NCBI RefSeq assembly: GCF_001522865.1
Contig: NZ_LOWB01000103.1
Coordinates: 62,001 to 126,000 of the forward strand
Direction: 5' to 3'
DNA: 64,000 bases
DNA from: Burkholderia sp. TSV86
Lineage (GTDB): Bacteria > Pseudomonadota > Gammaproteobacteria > Burkholderiales > Burkholderiaceae
Shown here: in pieces, positions 1 through 8,283 of the stretch
Position numbering within the stretch: position 1 is the first letter of the stretch
Layout: every line of letters begins with the position of its first letter
Notes under the pieces: generated by a model
The model's input: only the letters and a program-made list of their open reading frames with translations
Told to the model about the DNA's origin: nothing
The model's database searches: none
Made by a program: the position numbers and the translations under genes

Positions 1-1547
1 TCGCGCAATGCGCCGTCATGCGACACGATGCCCTTCACGAAGCTGATGCCGAACGATCCCTTGGTTCTGCGCCACAGCACGTCGACGGGAGTGTGGGCCG
101 AGGCGATCTCGCGCAGCACGATCCGGTCGTTGCGGTGATCGAAGCTGTCGTAGCTGCGCAGCCCGAACGCGGCCTCGACGACCGGTTGCGCGAGATACGG
201 ATTGAGCCGTCTCGTGTACGCGGCGTCGGTGACGGGCGTCATGATCGACACGAACCGATCGAGCATCGAGATCGACTCGTCGAGCGTCTGCCGCGGCGCG
301 CGCGCACGTGACCGTCCGGCCGGCGCGCGCGGCGCGAACAGCGTGGACATCGATTGCCGCGGCGCCGGCGCGTGCTGCGCGAACAACTGCCGCCTCAGCG
401 CGATCTTCGCGGCCATCAGCAGGACGCGCGGAATCGAATCGTTGTGCAGCATCGCGAGCTTTTCTGCCGTGCGCAGCGCGCACGCCCATCCGTTGCCGTG
501 CAGCGCGTCGAGCACCACGCTCGCGTCGGGCACCGCCCGGAACAGCAGATCGCCGCCCTGGCCTTCGAGCAGCACCGCCGACGGACCGATCGCCTTCGAC
601 ACCGCGCGGTCGATGCCCAAGAACAGCATGTCCTGGCTCAGCGCGGCGGGTGGAGTTTTCACGAGGCGCTCGGAGAACGGCAAATGGCGGTCGATGTCGA
701 TGCACACCAGCTCCGCGCCGATCGAATCGGCGACGCGCGCGGCCATGTCCCGCTCGTAGCAGTCCGGCGATGACGTGGAGAACAGGTGGACGGCGGCGAG
801 CGGTGCGCCCGCGCCGAGCGCCTTGCGCAGAAGGATCGCGCCCGCGGACGAATCGACGCCGCCCGACAGTGCGGCGCACACGCTCGGATGGCTGCGCGCG
901 AGGCTCGAATAGACGTCGTCGAGCGCCGTCGCGCACGACGCGCGAATGTCGTCCGTGGCTGGCGCGCGTGGCAGCCACGCGCGCTCGATCGTGCATCGTC
1001 CGTCGGCGTCGACGGCGAGCGCGCATCCGGGCGGCACCACGCGGACCGACGCGAATGGCGTTTCGTCGAGCGCACCGAACTGCGTGCACGCGAATTCGAT
1101 CAGGTAATCGAGGTTCCAGTCGATCGGCGCGCCGTCGAGCAGATTCGCCGCTTGCGGATCGACGTCGACGCGCCCGGGTCCTTGCGTGCGGTAATAGAGC
1201 CGGACCGAATGCAGTGGATCGGGCAGGAACACGCGCCGGCCGGTTGCCGCTTCGTCGAGCACAAGCAGGTACGCGCCCCACACGGAGCGCGTGACGGCGT
1301 CGCGCGCTTCAGACAGCGTGCGCGCGTGCGCGAGCGCCTGCTCGAGGCTCGAGCGCGCGCCGCGCAGGTAGGCGTGGGCGCGGCCGCCGGCTTCGAGCAG
1401 TGTCACGCCGATCGGCCGATCGGGACCGGCCGAGGAGGACAGCACGCAGCGGTAACCGTGCGCGTTCGTCCATGTACGGCCGTCAAGCCGCCAGCCCGAC
1501 CGGGGCGGCGCGTTCGTCGTGTCGAGGCGTTCGATAGATTTCGCCAT
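1..1547 (-). CDS. capC: CapC, lasso peptide macrolactam synthetase (asparagine synthetase-like), partial
   Basis: The frame is open from an ATG at 1547 to the left edge, about 515 codons, with the C-terminus outside the window. It is an asparagine synthetase B homologue. The ATP-pyrophosphatase loop LSGGVDSS lies near residue 223, after an N-terminal amidotransferase-like half that lacks the Cys2 nucleophile, as is usual for lasso cyclases. In capistruin biosynthesis this enzyme adenylates the core Asp9 side chain so that the Gly1 amine can close the macrolactam ring. The start overlaps the end of capB by 65 bases, so the two genes are translated from one message. The exporter gene capD would lie beyond the left edge. 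The family call is firm; the exact start is less so. Confidence 0.88.
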   Translation of the reverse strand, partial: MAKSIERLDTTNAPPRSGWRLDGRTWTNAHGYRCVLSSSAGPDRPIGVTLLEAGGRAHAYLRGARSSLEQALAHARTLSEARDAVTRSVWGAYLLVLDEAATGRRVFLPDPLHSVRLYYRTQGPGRVDVDPQAANLLDGAPIDWNLDYLIEFACTQFGALDETPFASVRVVPPGCALAVDADGRCTIERAWLPRAPATDDIRASCATALDDVYSSLARSHPSVCAALSGGVDSSAGAILLRKALGAGAPLAAVHLFSTSSPDCYERDMAARVADSIGAELVCIDIDRHLPFSERLVKTPPAALSQDMLFLGIDRAVSKAIGPSAVLLEGQGGDLLFRAVPDASVVLDALHGNGWACALRTAEKLAMLHNDSIPRVLLMAAKIALRRQLFAQHAPAPRQSMSTLFAPRAPAGRSRARAPRQTLDESISMLDRFVSIMTPVTDAAYTRRLNPYLAQPVVEAAFGLRSYDSFDHRNDRIVLREIASAHTPVDVLWRRTKGSFGISFVKGIVSHDGALR

Positions 1548-2220
1548 AGCTTTTTTTCAGATCCGGTTCGTCACCGTATACGCGCCCGTCGACCTCGACC
1601 CATGCATGGGCGACAAACGGCATCGGCCTCACGCCGATCACCAGTTGAGCGGGCACGCGCTCGCGCCTCAGGTGTGTGGCGAGCGCGAACGACATTTGCA
1701 GGCACGTGATGCGAAAGGGCGACCAAATCGACGCGCGAAGATAGCGCTCGACCGTGCGCGACGGGCCGTCGCCGGCGTGCGCGCGTTGCCCGGCGCCCGC
1801 GGCGGACCTGTCCAGCCGATCGAGTGCCGAGAGCGCGCGAAAGCCGCGAATTTTCAGCGACGCCGCGCTGCGCACGATGCGCCAGAATGGCAGCCACTCG
1901 AAGCCGCCCGTGCGCCGCTCGCCGAGCGTGCGGCTTGCCCAGACGCCCGAATCGAACGCGTCGAATCCCCATCCGCGGTAGTCGGCGACGCGGCCCGGCA
2001 CGCATGCCTGCGCGTGGGCGATGACGATCCGGTCCGAGATCAGCGGCTGCAGCGTATGCGGCGCGTCGATCGGCCTGCCATCCAGATAATGATCGGCAAA
2101 CGTCTTCGCGCATGAGTCGTCATAAAGAAAATAACGCGACCGTTGCATATCGAGCGCGACGATCGCCTGATCGAATACTGCAATATGGCAATGGCTGGCT
2201 GGCGTCATGGCTATTTTCAT
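1483..2220 (-). CDS. capB: CapB, lasso peptide leader-binding and leader protease (RRE plus transglutaminase-like fold)
   Basis: This 245-residue protein removes the capistruin leader and presents the precursor for cyclisation. Residues about 10-85 (AVFDQAIVALDMQRSRYFLYD and following) resemble the PqqD-like RiPP recognition element. The C-terminal half is a transglutaminase-like cysteine protease with a probable triad of Cys173 (ITCLQMSF), His205 (VAHAWVEVDG) and Asp217 (YGDEPD). The RRE and protease are therefore fused, as in proteobacterial lasso systems. The ATG at 2220 directly abuts an intergenic hairpin and has no separate Shine-Dalgarno sequence. A second ATG at 2208 (MTPAS) is possible. 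The gene sits between capA and capC on the minus strand. Confidence 0.9.
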   Translation of the reverse strand: MKIAMTPASHCHIAVFDQAIVALDMQRSRYFLYDDSCAKTFADHYLDGRPIDAPHTLQPLISDRIVIAHAQACVPGRVADYRGWGFDAFDSGVWASRTLGERRTGGFEWLPFWRIVRSAASLKIRGFRALSALDRLDRSAAGAGQRAHAGDGPSRTVERYLRASIWSPFRITCLQMSFALATHLRRERVPAQLVIGVRPMPFVAHAWVEVDGRVYGDEPDLKKSYGEIYRTPRHDERAAPVGLAA

Positions 2221-2241
2221 GGTGGGGCAAAATGCCCCACC
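2221..2241 (-). terminator. Perfect 9-bp hairpin between capA and capB (attenuator-like)
   Basis: GGTGGGGCA and TGCCCCACC pair perfectly around a 3-nt loop, 40 bases after the capA stop and directly against the capB start codon. There is no long U-tract after it. It could act as a partial terminator, as an RNA 3' end that protects capA mRNA, or as a block to ribosome access at capB. Any of these would make much more precursor than enzyme. The structure is seen; the function is inferred. Confidence 0.6.
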
Positions 2242-2281
2242 CGTTTCATGAAGCGTTATTTAATCAGATGCAATGCGGGAT

Positions 2282-2425
2282 TTAATTAAACCCGAAGCGC
2301 GAAATGACGCGCGCATCCGGAGTTTGGAAACCCGGAGTGCCGTGAGTCGAGGAAACCGCGTCCAGGCTGACGCCGTTGGAGCCTTGGATCGTCGAACGAA
2401 GCAGCTTCGCCAAGAATCGAACCAT
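2282..2425 (-). CDS. capA: CapA, capistruin precursor peptide (47 residues)
   Basis: This small gene is translated from an ATG at 2425, preceded by AGGAGA at 2431-2436 with 5-base spacing. The 28-residue leader begins MVRFLAKLLRSTIQG and ends SSTH, with the Thr at position -2 that lasso processing enzymes need. The 19-residue core is GTPGFQTPDARVISRFGFN. Gly1 and Asp9 form the macrolactam ring, and Arg11 and Arg15 lie in the loop and tail. From memory the core is identical to capistruin of B. thailandensis E264, an inhibitor of bacterial RNA polymerase. The leader appears to differ at two positions (Phe4, Gln14). The gene is followed by the capA/capB hairpin and lies 60 bases downstream of a strong promoter. 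Confidence 0.96.
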   Translation of the reverse strand: MVRFLAKLLRSTIQGSNGVSLDAVSSTHGTPGFQTPDARVISRFGFN

Positions 2426-2492
2426 TTTAATCTCCTAAAAAATATCAAGTGAGTCATCAGCCTTTCAAAATAGTAAGGCATCTGACATTGGG

Positions 2493-2521
2493 TTTATAGC
2501 ATCGCCTTCAATGAAATTCAA
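2493..2521 (-). promoter_or_regulatory. Sigma70-type promoter of the cap operon
   Basis: On the minus strand TTGAAT (2521-2516) and TATAAA (2498-2493) are separated by 17 bases, close to the sigma70 consensus. The predicted start is near 2486, giving a leader of about 60 nt before capA. The surrounding 150 bases are very AT-rich compared with the rest of the window. Confidence 0.6.
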
Positions 2522-3393
2522 TCGAAATATTATTTATTATTTTTTGATGATTTAATATCGTGTTTGCTTGGAATTTATCCTGAATAAACGATTTATTTGG
2601 ATTGGGAAATCGAAATTGAGATTTGTCGACTTAATCCGCGATTTTGGAGGTGGAATTAATTCCGCAATTTCCGCGCCGCCCGTGCCGCATTCGGCGGATC
2701 TCGGGTTCGCGATCGCGGCGACCGGCGCATCATGCGCCGCGAGCGGCGATCGCACGGCGGCCGCAACCGGGGATGCGTGCAGCGCGCCGCTGTCGAGACG
2801 ATGGCGTCGGCCGAGTCGTTGCGCCCTGATCCCGGCCTTTTCGCCATCGCGGCTGCCTTACCGATTGGACACGCGTATGGTGCGCATACCGCACTCAACG
2901 GACACTCAGAACATGAGCCGAACCCAATCTTCATGCGCCGGCGCTTGCGTTGCCGGCGCTCGCGCGCATCGTGCCGCGCGCCGCAGCGCTCGCGCGGCGC
3001 GCACGTGGGATTCGGCGCCACGCATGCTCACGTCTTGCTGAGCGGTTTAGCTTATTCGCCGCTCGGATTGCGGATCTTCCCGCCGAGCCCCGCCGGAAAT
3101 CGCCGGCCGGCTGCTCCGCAGGGCCGCGAGCGTGCCGGCACAGCCGGCCCGATAGCGTTGCGGGATAGCCAATGCGCGCTTCATATTGCGCGATGGCGCG
3201 CGCGGCGTGCAGGCACGCCACGGCGGCAATGACGGATATTCCCGTGCACATCACGCGTTGCGAATGGAAGTCGCGCGGGTGACGCCGTGCCATGCGTGCG
3301 CGGCCGGAGCGACCATGTGGCGGGCCGGCAATTCAACTGGATGAGTAAAAACGTTTTGTCCGATTTTGATATTTTTGAGAAGTGAATGCCGCC
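2522..3393. other. Intergenic region between the cap operon and the kinase-domain gene
   Basis: No frame here is convincing. The first 140 bases are AT-rich (cap upstream region). From about 2670 to 3300 the DNA is GC-rich but gives only low-complexity Arg/Ala frames on both strands with no family resemblance. It may be decayed coding sequence. The last 80 bases before 3394 are AT-rich again and probably hold the promoter of the kinase-domain gene. Confidence 0.4.
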
Positions 3394-5757
3394 ATGGGAA
3401 AGAATTTGAATTTATTGGCGCTGGAGCAGGCTCGGCGCGCCGGTGGAAACCATGAGGACCGGGTAGCCAAGCAACGCATGGCGGCGAACCCCCTGCAAGC
3501 GTCCCCGAGTATGGTGCAAGCCCCGGCGGTTCACGATGATTTGCTGCAACTGACAGGTCATGGCAGGCAACGGCTTTTTCCCAAGCCGGAGTTTTCATTC
3601 CGGCCGACCAAGGTCACCACCCATCCGCTTGCGGTTGGATTGAATGCGTTTTTATTTTTATCGCAAATGCGCATTGAAGGCGTCGATGCCGATGAGACTC
3701 TCGGCAGGGGCGAAAACCGTGCCGGGCATGGCGGCTCATATACGTTGAATAGCAAGGCCGGCAGAGCCCGCGGCGATAGGGCGCCGGACCGGGGGCTGAT
3801 GTTTCCGGCGCACGCGTTGCCAAAGAAAATCACGCTGCGCGCCGCCGACGTGGAGGGCAACCCTATCAACCCGGTCCGGCAGACGAGGAAAGTCACGCAA
3901 ACGGCCGAGCCACGGCTTGAGCATTACATCGATAAGCCGTTGCATATTCCGGACATCATTCCCAGCCGGCGCGATGTTGCCGAGGACATTCTCAAAAAGC
4001 ATAACCAGGACCCGGAGGCGGCAGGTTCTCGAAAAATCGCCAATTTCATTCCCGAGGAATGGGTGGCCCAGGGGATTTGCAGGGACGGCCGCTCGCATTG
4101 CACTTACAGCAAAAAGTATGTCGATTTATATCTCGAGGAATATGGGCGGACGGTTTCGCCTTCCGGCGATATCGTCGGGCCGACGCTCACGGAACAATTC
4201 GGCCTTCCCGATCTCAACGAGGAGTTCGAGGCGAAATTCCAGGAAGCGATGAGCACCTTGGCCCATACGCTCACGGATATCGTTAATACGGCATTGTCGA
4301 ACTATGGCGTCGAGCCGGAGTCCGGGCGCGCGCAGGCCTACGAGGTCATCCGGCATGCGCTGAAACCCCGTATGACCTTCCTGTCTCCGCTCAATCACGG
4401 ATCGCAGGGATATATTCTCGCCACGGAGAAAGGCAACTTCTATATATCGTTTTCCAATAAGGAATTGGCGGTGGAGAAAATCCCGCTTGACGGAAATTTG
4501 GACGACGGAGGCGAGGTGTCTCAATGGAATGCGTGGATTTCCGAGCATAAACACCTGTTTTTTTCCGGTGATGTGCGGATAGGCGGCGGCTCCACGTTTC
4601 GGGTCCATGCGTTGGAGCGGGCGTCTGCCCCGGAACCGGCCGTGAACGAGGTCGTCAACAAATATCTGCTGGACCATTGGCGCGACATATATGACGAAAA
4701 ATACGGGGAAACCGAATTAGAAAATAATTCGATTGAAGGCAGAAAACTGCTTCCGTTCGTCGGCGATATTTATGGCTTGGCGGACGCCGTCGTCAAGGAA
4801 AATGTCAATGAAGCGGTGTTTCACGTAGTCGGCGGAGTGCTCGACAGTATCGGGCCTCTCAAATCGGTCGGAAAAAAATTATTCAAATTGGCGCCTTCAT
4901 TGGCCAAGAAAGTCTGGATCACCCATTTCAGGAGAGGGCGGGTTTTTCGCGGGCACGTCGAAAAAATCGACGGCGCCAGACTTGCCAAGGCAGGCGTGCA
5001 AGGGGTCAGCCAATTGGTTCGCCAGGGCGGCGGCATGTCGTGGAAGCCCTCGATCCGCAAGCGGGGGAACGTCTATTGCATAGCGCGGGCCAAGCCGCGC
5101 GTCAAAAGAGGCGGCGACTGCTTCCGTGTGCTGTCGCGTCCCAGGCGGACGAACCGACACCGCCAGGAGGCAGGGCCAAGCCATGCGGCGGAGCCTGCTT
5201 ACAGAACTGAATCGAATCTGCTGGGCAGCGGCACGGCCGGCAAAGTCTATCAATTGGACGACGCTCACGTGATCAAGGAATATAAGAGCCGCTTGAGAAA
5301 GGATTATTCGAGCGCATTGCAGAAAGCCGAAACCAGCAAGGATGCGTTCAATCGGCTTTATGGCGAGAACGCCGCGTCGGTGATTTTGCAGACCACCGAT
5401 GATCCTGCCGTCAAAATCGTCGCGCTGAAAATGAAAAAAATTCCCGGTGAATCGCTCGATTCCATTTTGCGGCGCGGCGATCGGGCGCTGGCCGCGCAGA
5501 TATGGGACGAAGCGAGTAAAAGGGATGTGGTGTCGGAACTGATCGATCAATTGAAATCGCATGGAATCTCTCATGAGGATATCAATCTTGGAAATATCCT
5601 GTATGACAGCAATACGAAAAAATTCAATTTGATCGATTTTGATAGCGCGAATCTTCGTCCGCTCGGAACACCGCTGACCGAAGGGGAGACTACGAGTATG
5701 CGAAGAAAGCTCAGGTTCGATCTCAACGAGTTTCGGCTGTTGAGCGGCATCGAATGA
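3394..5757 (+). CDS. Large protein with C-terminal protein-kinase-like domain (putative effector or toxin)
   Basis: This is a 787-residue protein. The C-terminal ~180 residues look like a eukaryotic-type protein kinase. They contain a glycine loop GSGTAGKVY (near 610), an ATP-binding Lys in VIKEY (near 628), a catalytic loop ISHEDINLGNIL with His/Asp/Asn (near 727) and a metal-binding LIDFDSA (near 748), so the active-site residues are present. I do not recognise the first 600 residues. A segment around 450-500 (LPFVGDIYGLADAV, HVVGGVLDSIGPLKSVGKK) resembles linkers of large secreted effectors from plant- and animal-associated bacteria. No signal peptide is seen. Codons are clearly more AT-rich than in neighbouring genes, which suggests horizontal origin. 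ATG 3394 is chosen (GAGAAG 11 bases upstream); a GTG at 3382 is the alternative. Host-directed kinase activity is inferred. Confidence 0.75.
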   Translation: MGKNLNLLALEQARRAGGNHEDRVAKQRMAANPLQASPSMVQAPAVHDDLLQLTGHGRQRLFPKPEFSFRPTKVTTHPLAVGLNAFLFLSQMRIEGVDADETLGRGENRAGHGGSYTLNSKAGRARGDRAPDRGLMFPAHALPKKITLRAADVEGNPINPVRQTRKVTQTAEPRLEHYIDKPLHIPDIIPSRRDVAEDILKKHNQDPEAAGSRKIANFIPEEWVAQGICRDGRSHCTYSKKYVDLYLEEYGRTVSPSGDIVGPTLTEQFGLPDLNEEFEAKFQEAMSTLAHTLTDIVNTALSNYGVEPESGRAQAYEVIRHALKPRMTFLSPLNHGSQGYILATEKGNFYISFSNKELAVEKIPLDGNLDDGGEVSQWNAWISEHKHLFFSGDVRIGGGSTFRVHALERASAPEPAVNEVVNKYLLDHWRDIYDEKYGETELENNSIEGRKLLPFVGDIYGLADAVVKENVNEAVFHVVGGVLDSIGPLKSVGKKLFKLAPSLAKKVWITHFRRGRVFRGHVEKIDGARLAKAGVQGVSQLVRQGGGMSWKPSIRKRGNVYCIARAKPRVKRGGDCFRVLSRPRRTNRHRQEAGPSHAAEPAYRTESNLLGSGTAGKVYQLDDAHVIKEYKSRLRKDYSSALQKAETSKDAFNRLYGENAASVILQTTDDPAVKIVALKMKKIPGESLDSILRRGDRALAAQIWDEASKRDVVSELIDQLKSHGISHEDINLGNILYDSNTKKFNLIDFDSANLRPLGTPLTEGETTSMRRKLRFDLNEFRLLSGIE

Positions 5758-6052
5758 CGCTCGTTTGACCAGCGTTCGCCGGTTTCAAAAACGCGAATGC
5801 GGCCGGTGTGCCGGCAGCCGGCATGCCAGGGCCGGCCGCTTGCCCGCCGCGCATGGCGCAGATTTCGCGCCAATGATGGAAAAAATGCCGGGAAAAATGC
5901 TCGTCGCGGCGCTGGCGCCGCCGAGCGCCGCGTACATGACGGGCGTGCGCGCGAAGCACGCTTGCTCGCTCGCCCCGGAAACGACGAGCCTTTGGCGCGA
6001 TGGCTTCACGCCGACGCGGGCATCCCTGAGATGATCAGGGTATTAATAAATA
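5758..6052. other. Intergenic region upstream of mbaS
   Basis: No gene seen. A short palindrome (TGCCGG, loop CAG, CCGGCA; 5809-5823) follows the kinase-domain gene and could help end its transcription, but it has no T-tract. Confidence 0.35.
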
Positions 6053-6083
6053 AAATTGAGAACGATTCGCGTTTACGTTAAAT
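6053..6083 (+). promoter_or_regulatory. Fur-box promoter of mbaS
   Basis: TTGAGA (6056-6061) and TTAAAT (6078-6083) are spaced by 16 bases, a plausible housekeeping promoter. The overlapping TGAGAAC-G-ATTCGC (6057-6070) matches the core of a Fur box. This fits iron-repressed transcription of the siderophore sigma factor, as known for orbS and pvdS. Seen by eye only. Confidence 0.6.
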
Positions 6084-6115
6084 TAACGGTCATCTCGTCA
6101 ACGTCTGGAGAACTC

Positions 6116-6805
6116 ATGGCCGAAGTGCTTGAACGGCCGATGCCGGCAACCTCATTGCCGATCGCCGATGCGTGCGCGGCGCTTGCGTTCGACGTTCGCC
6201 CGCCGGCCGCGACGCCAGCCGCTGCGCCGGCGCGCGGGCGCCGGGCCGCTCAGCGCGTGCACGGCGCGCTGGTCGACGTGCTGGTCGCGAACCGGCCGAT
6301 GCTGGTCAAGCTCGCGCGCAGTTTCGTCGGCTGCGCGAGCCGCGCGGAAGACGTGGTTCACGACGTGCTGATCAAGCTTGTCGATTTCCCGAACCAGGAC
6401 GCGATTCGGCAGCCCGTCGCCTATGTGACCCGGATGGTTCGCAATGCGTCGATCGATGCGTGCCGCCGCCAGACGCTCGAGAACGTCTATCACGCGGACG
6501 AGGACGACGGCCTCGACGTGCCGTCGCCGGAGCTGTCGCCCGAGGCCGCGCTCGTCGTGCGCGACACGTTGCGCCGCGTCTGCGACGCGCTTGCGCAATT
6601 GCCCGCGCGCAGCCGCATCGCGTTCGAGATGGTCCGGCTGCGCGACGAGACGCTGCAGGCCACGGCGCGCGCGCTGAACGTGTCGCAAACGCTCGTGCAT
6701 TTCATGGTGCGCGACGCCGAGCAGCACTGCGTCGCGTGCGTCGCCGCATCCGAGCGCGGCGACGCGCGCCCGGCCTTCTGCAGCGGCCGCGCGCGCCGCC
6801 GGTAA
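6116..6805 (+). CDS. mbaS: MbaS, ECF sigma factor of the siderophore locus
   Basis: This is a 229-residue extracytoplasmic-function sigma factor of the PvdS/OrbS/FecI group. Region 2 lies about residues 60-125 (LVKLARSFVGCASRAEDVVHD and following). Region 4 lies about 160-210 (LAQLPARSRIAFEMV and LNVSQTLVHFMVRDAE). ATG 6116 is chosen because GGAG ends 5 bases upstream; an in-frame ATG at 6056 falls inside the Fur-box promoter. The family normally activates hydroxamate siderophore genes when iron is scarce. Three matching promoter motifs occur in the window (6803, 18510, 19019). No FecR-like anti-sigma gene is adjacent, as in OrbS systems. Confidence 0.92.
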   Translation: MAEVLERPMPATSLPIADACAALAFDVRPPAATPAAAPARGRRAAQRVHGALVDVLVANRPMLVKLARSFVGCASRAEDVVHDVLIKLVDFPNQDAIRQPVAYVTRMVRNASIDACRRQTLENVYHADEDDGLDVPSPELSPEAALVVRDTLRRVCDALAQLPARSRIAFEMVRLRDETLQATARALNVSQTLVHFMVRDAEQHCVACVAASERGDARPAFCSGRARRR

Positions 6806-6827
6806 AAAAATGCGCGCGCGATTCGTC
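6803..6827 (+). promoter_or_regulatory. MbaS-type promoter for the mbtH-to-binding-protein operon
   Basis: TAAAA at 6803 and CGTC at 6824-6827 are 16 bases apart, matching the -35/-10 pattern known for OrbS-dependent promoters. The -35 element overlaps the mbaS stop codon, so the operon has its own ECF promoter directly behind the regulator. Confidence 0.65.
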
Positions 6828-6922
6828 TATCGAGTACACGCATTGCGCGTTCGCGCCGCGCGCGGCGGGTTCGCCCGCCGCGTCGCGCGCCGCTTCCCGA
6901 ATTTTTCAAGCGAGTCCTGATC

Positions 6923-7171
6923 ATGACGCAAGCACAATCTTCCTCCCGTGCGCTCGACGGCACGGCCGCCGACGAAGTCGTCTACACGGTCGTCATCAAC
7001 GACGAAGAGCAGTATTCGATCTGGCCGACGTTCCGCGAGGTGCCCGCCGGCTGGCGCGAGATCGGCGTGCGCGGGCCGAAGGCCGACTGCCTCGCGCATA
7101 TCGACGCCGTGTGGACCGATATGCGCCCCGCGAGCCTGCGCCGCCACCTCGACGCCGCGAACGCGGCGTGA
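6923..7171 (+). CDS. MbtH-like NRPS accessory protein
   Basis: This is an 82-residue MbtH-family protein. It contains the family signature [10 protein letters not shown] at residues 29-38, the central Trp-Arg-Glu and the C-terminal [14 protein letters not shown]. MbtH proteins bind the N-terminal part of NRPS adenylation domains and are needed for their solubility and activity. It corresponds to orbH and is the first gene behind the MbaS-type promoter. It probably serves the adenylation domains of both NRPSs encoded downstream. Confidence 0.95.
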   Translation: MTQAQSSSRALDGTAADEVVYTVVINDEEQYSIWPTFREVPAGWREIGVRGPKADCLAHIDAVWTDMRPASLRRHLDAANAA

Positions 7172-7231
7172 CGCCGGGCGCGCCGCGCCGTTTTTCGCGA
7201 GCCATTGCCATCCATCGCGGGAGGATTCCGA

Positions 7232-8251
7232 ATGTCCGAGCTTTCGATTGTTGATGAGGCTGTGCGCCCGACGCTGGACGATCTGAGCGTCGAGCCGGGG
7301 CTGCCGACCGTCGTATCGCCGCGCGCCGGCGCGGATCTGACGCTCGACGCGGCCGCGCCGCTGTTGCGCGAGATCGCGAACGACGTCGTCGAGCGCGCGG
7401 GCGGCGTGTTGTTCACCGGCTTTCGCGTCGCGTCGATCGAGACGTTTCAGCGCTTTGCGGCCGGCTTCGGCGATCCGCTGATCGGTTACGAATTCGCGTC
7501 AACGCCACGCAGCCAGGTCGAGGGCGCGGTTTACACGTCCACCGAGTATCCGCCGCACCGTTCGATTCCGCTGCACAACGAGCAGTCATATACGCGCGAG
7601 TGGCCAATGCGCATCTGGTTCCACTGCGCGCTGGCCGCCCGCTCGGGCGGCGCGACGCCGATCGCCGACAGCCGCGCGATCCATCGCGCGCTCGATCCGG
7701 CGCTCGTCGCGCGTTTTGCGTCGCGCGAACTGCTGTATGTGCGTAATTTCGGGCAGGGGCTCGATCTGCCGTGGTCGCAAGCGTTTGGCACCGGTGAGCC
7801 GCGCGAGGTCGAGCGCATCTGTGCGGCGCGCGGGATCGAATGCGAATGGCGCGACGGCGAGGACGGCGAGCCGCTGCTGCGCACGCGCGAACGCTGCCAG
7901 GCGGTGGCGCGGCACCCGCGCACGGGCGAGACGGTGTGGTTCAATCAGGCGCATCTCTTTCACCTGTCCGCGCTCGACGACGATATGCAGGAAGCGCTCG
8001 TCGACGCGGTGGGCATCGAAAACGTGCCGCGCAACGTCTACTATGGTGACGGTGCGCCGCTGGAGGCGAGCGCGCTCGACGAGATCCGCGGTGTGCTCGA
8101 CGGGCAGCGGATCGTGTTTCCATGGTGCACGGGTGATGTGCTGATGCTTGACAACATGCTGAGCGCGCACGCACGCGATCCGTTCGACGGGCCGCGCAAG
8201 GTGGTGGTGGCGATGGCGCAAAGCCATCGAGACGCAAGCCATGGTGAGTAA
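7232..8251 (+). CDS. SyrP-like Fe(II)/2-oxoglutarate aspartate beta-hydroxylase
   Basis: This is a 339-residue TauD/SyrP-family dioxygenase. The iron ligands are visible as the HxE of LHNEQSY near residue 115 and the distal His of LSAHARDPF near 313, with the 2-oxoglutarate-binding Arg after it (GPRKVVV). In ornibactin and malleobactin pathways this enzyme (OrbG-like) makes the beta-hydroxyaspartate that supplies one bidentate iron ligand. The second adenylation domain of the NRPS reads as Asp-specific, which fits. ATG 7232 is preceded by GGGAGGA. An upstream TTG at 7205 lacks such a site. Confidence 0.9.
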   Translation: MSELSIVDEAVRPTLDDLSVEPGLPTVVSPRAGADLTLDAAAPLLREIANDVVERAGGVLFTGFRVASIETFQRFAAGFGDPLIGYEFASTPRSQVEGAVYTSTEYPPHRSIPLHNEQSYTREWPMRIWFHCALAARSGGATPIADSRAIHRALDPALVARFASRELLYVRNFGQGLDLPWSQAFGTGEPREVERICAARGIECEWRDGEDGEPLLRTRERCQAVARHPRTGETVWFNQAHLFHLSALDDDMQEALVDAVGIENVPRNVYYGDGAPLEASALDEIRGVLDGQRIVFPWCTGDVLMLDNMLSAHARDPFDGPRKVVVAMAQSHRDASHGE

Positions 8252-8283
8252 ACAGCTAGCGGATGCGGGCGGATGATCCAATC

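Noticed and set aside
16..1281. 421-codon minus-strand frame at the left edge
   Set aside because: It is a shadow frame of capC. The correct capC frame is open from 1547 through the edge and has the SGGVDSS motif.
2260..2481. 73-codon minus-strand frame over capA
   Set aside because: It is out of frame with the capistruin precursor. It lacks a ribosome site and family similarity.
2568..3041. 157-codon plus-strand frame upstream of the kinase-domain gene
   Set aside because: Low-complexity Ala/Arg translation crosses an abrupt AT/GC boundary, with no recognisable domain.
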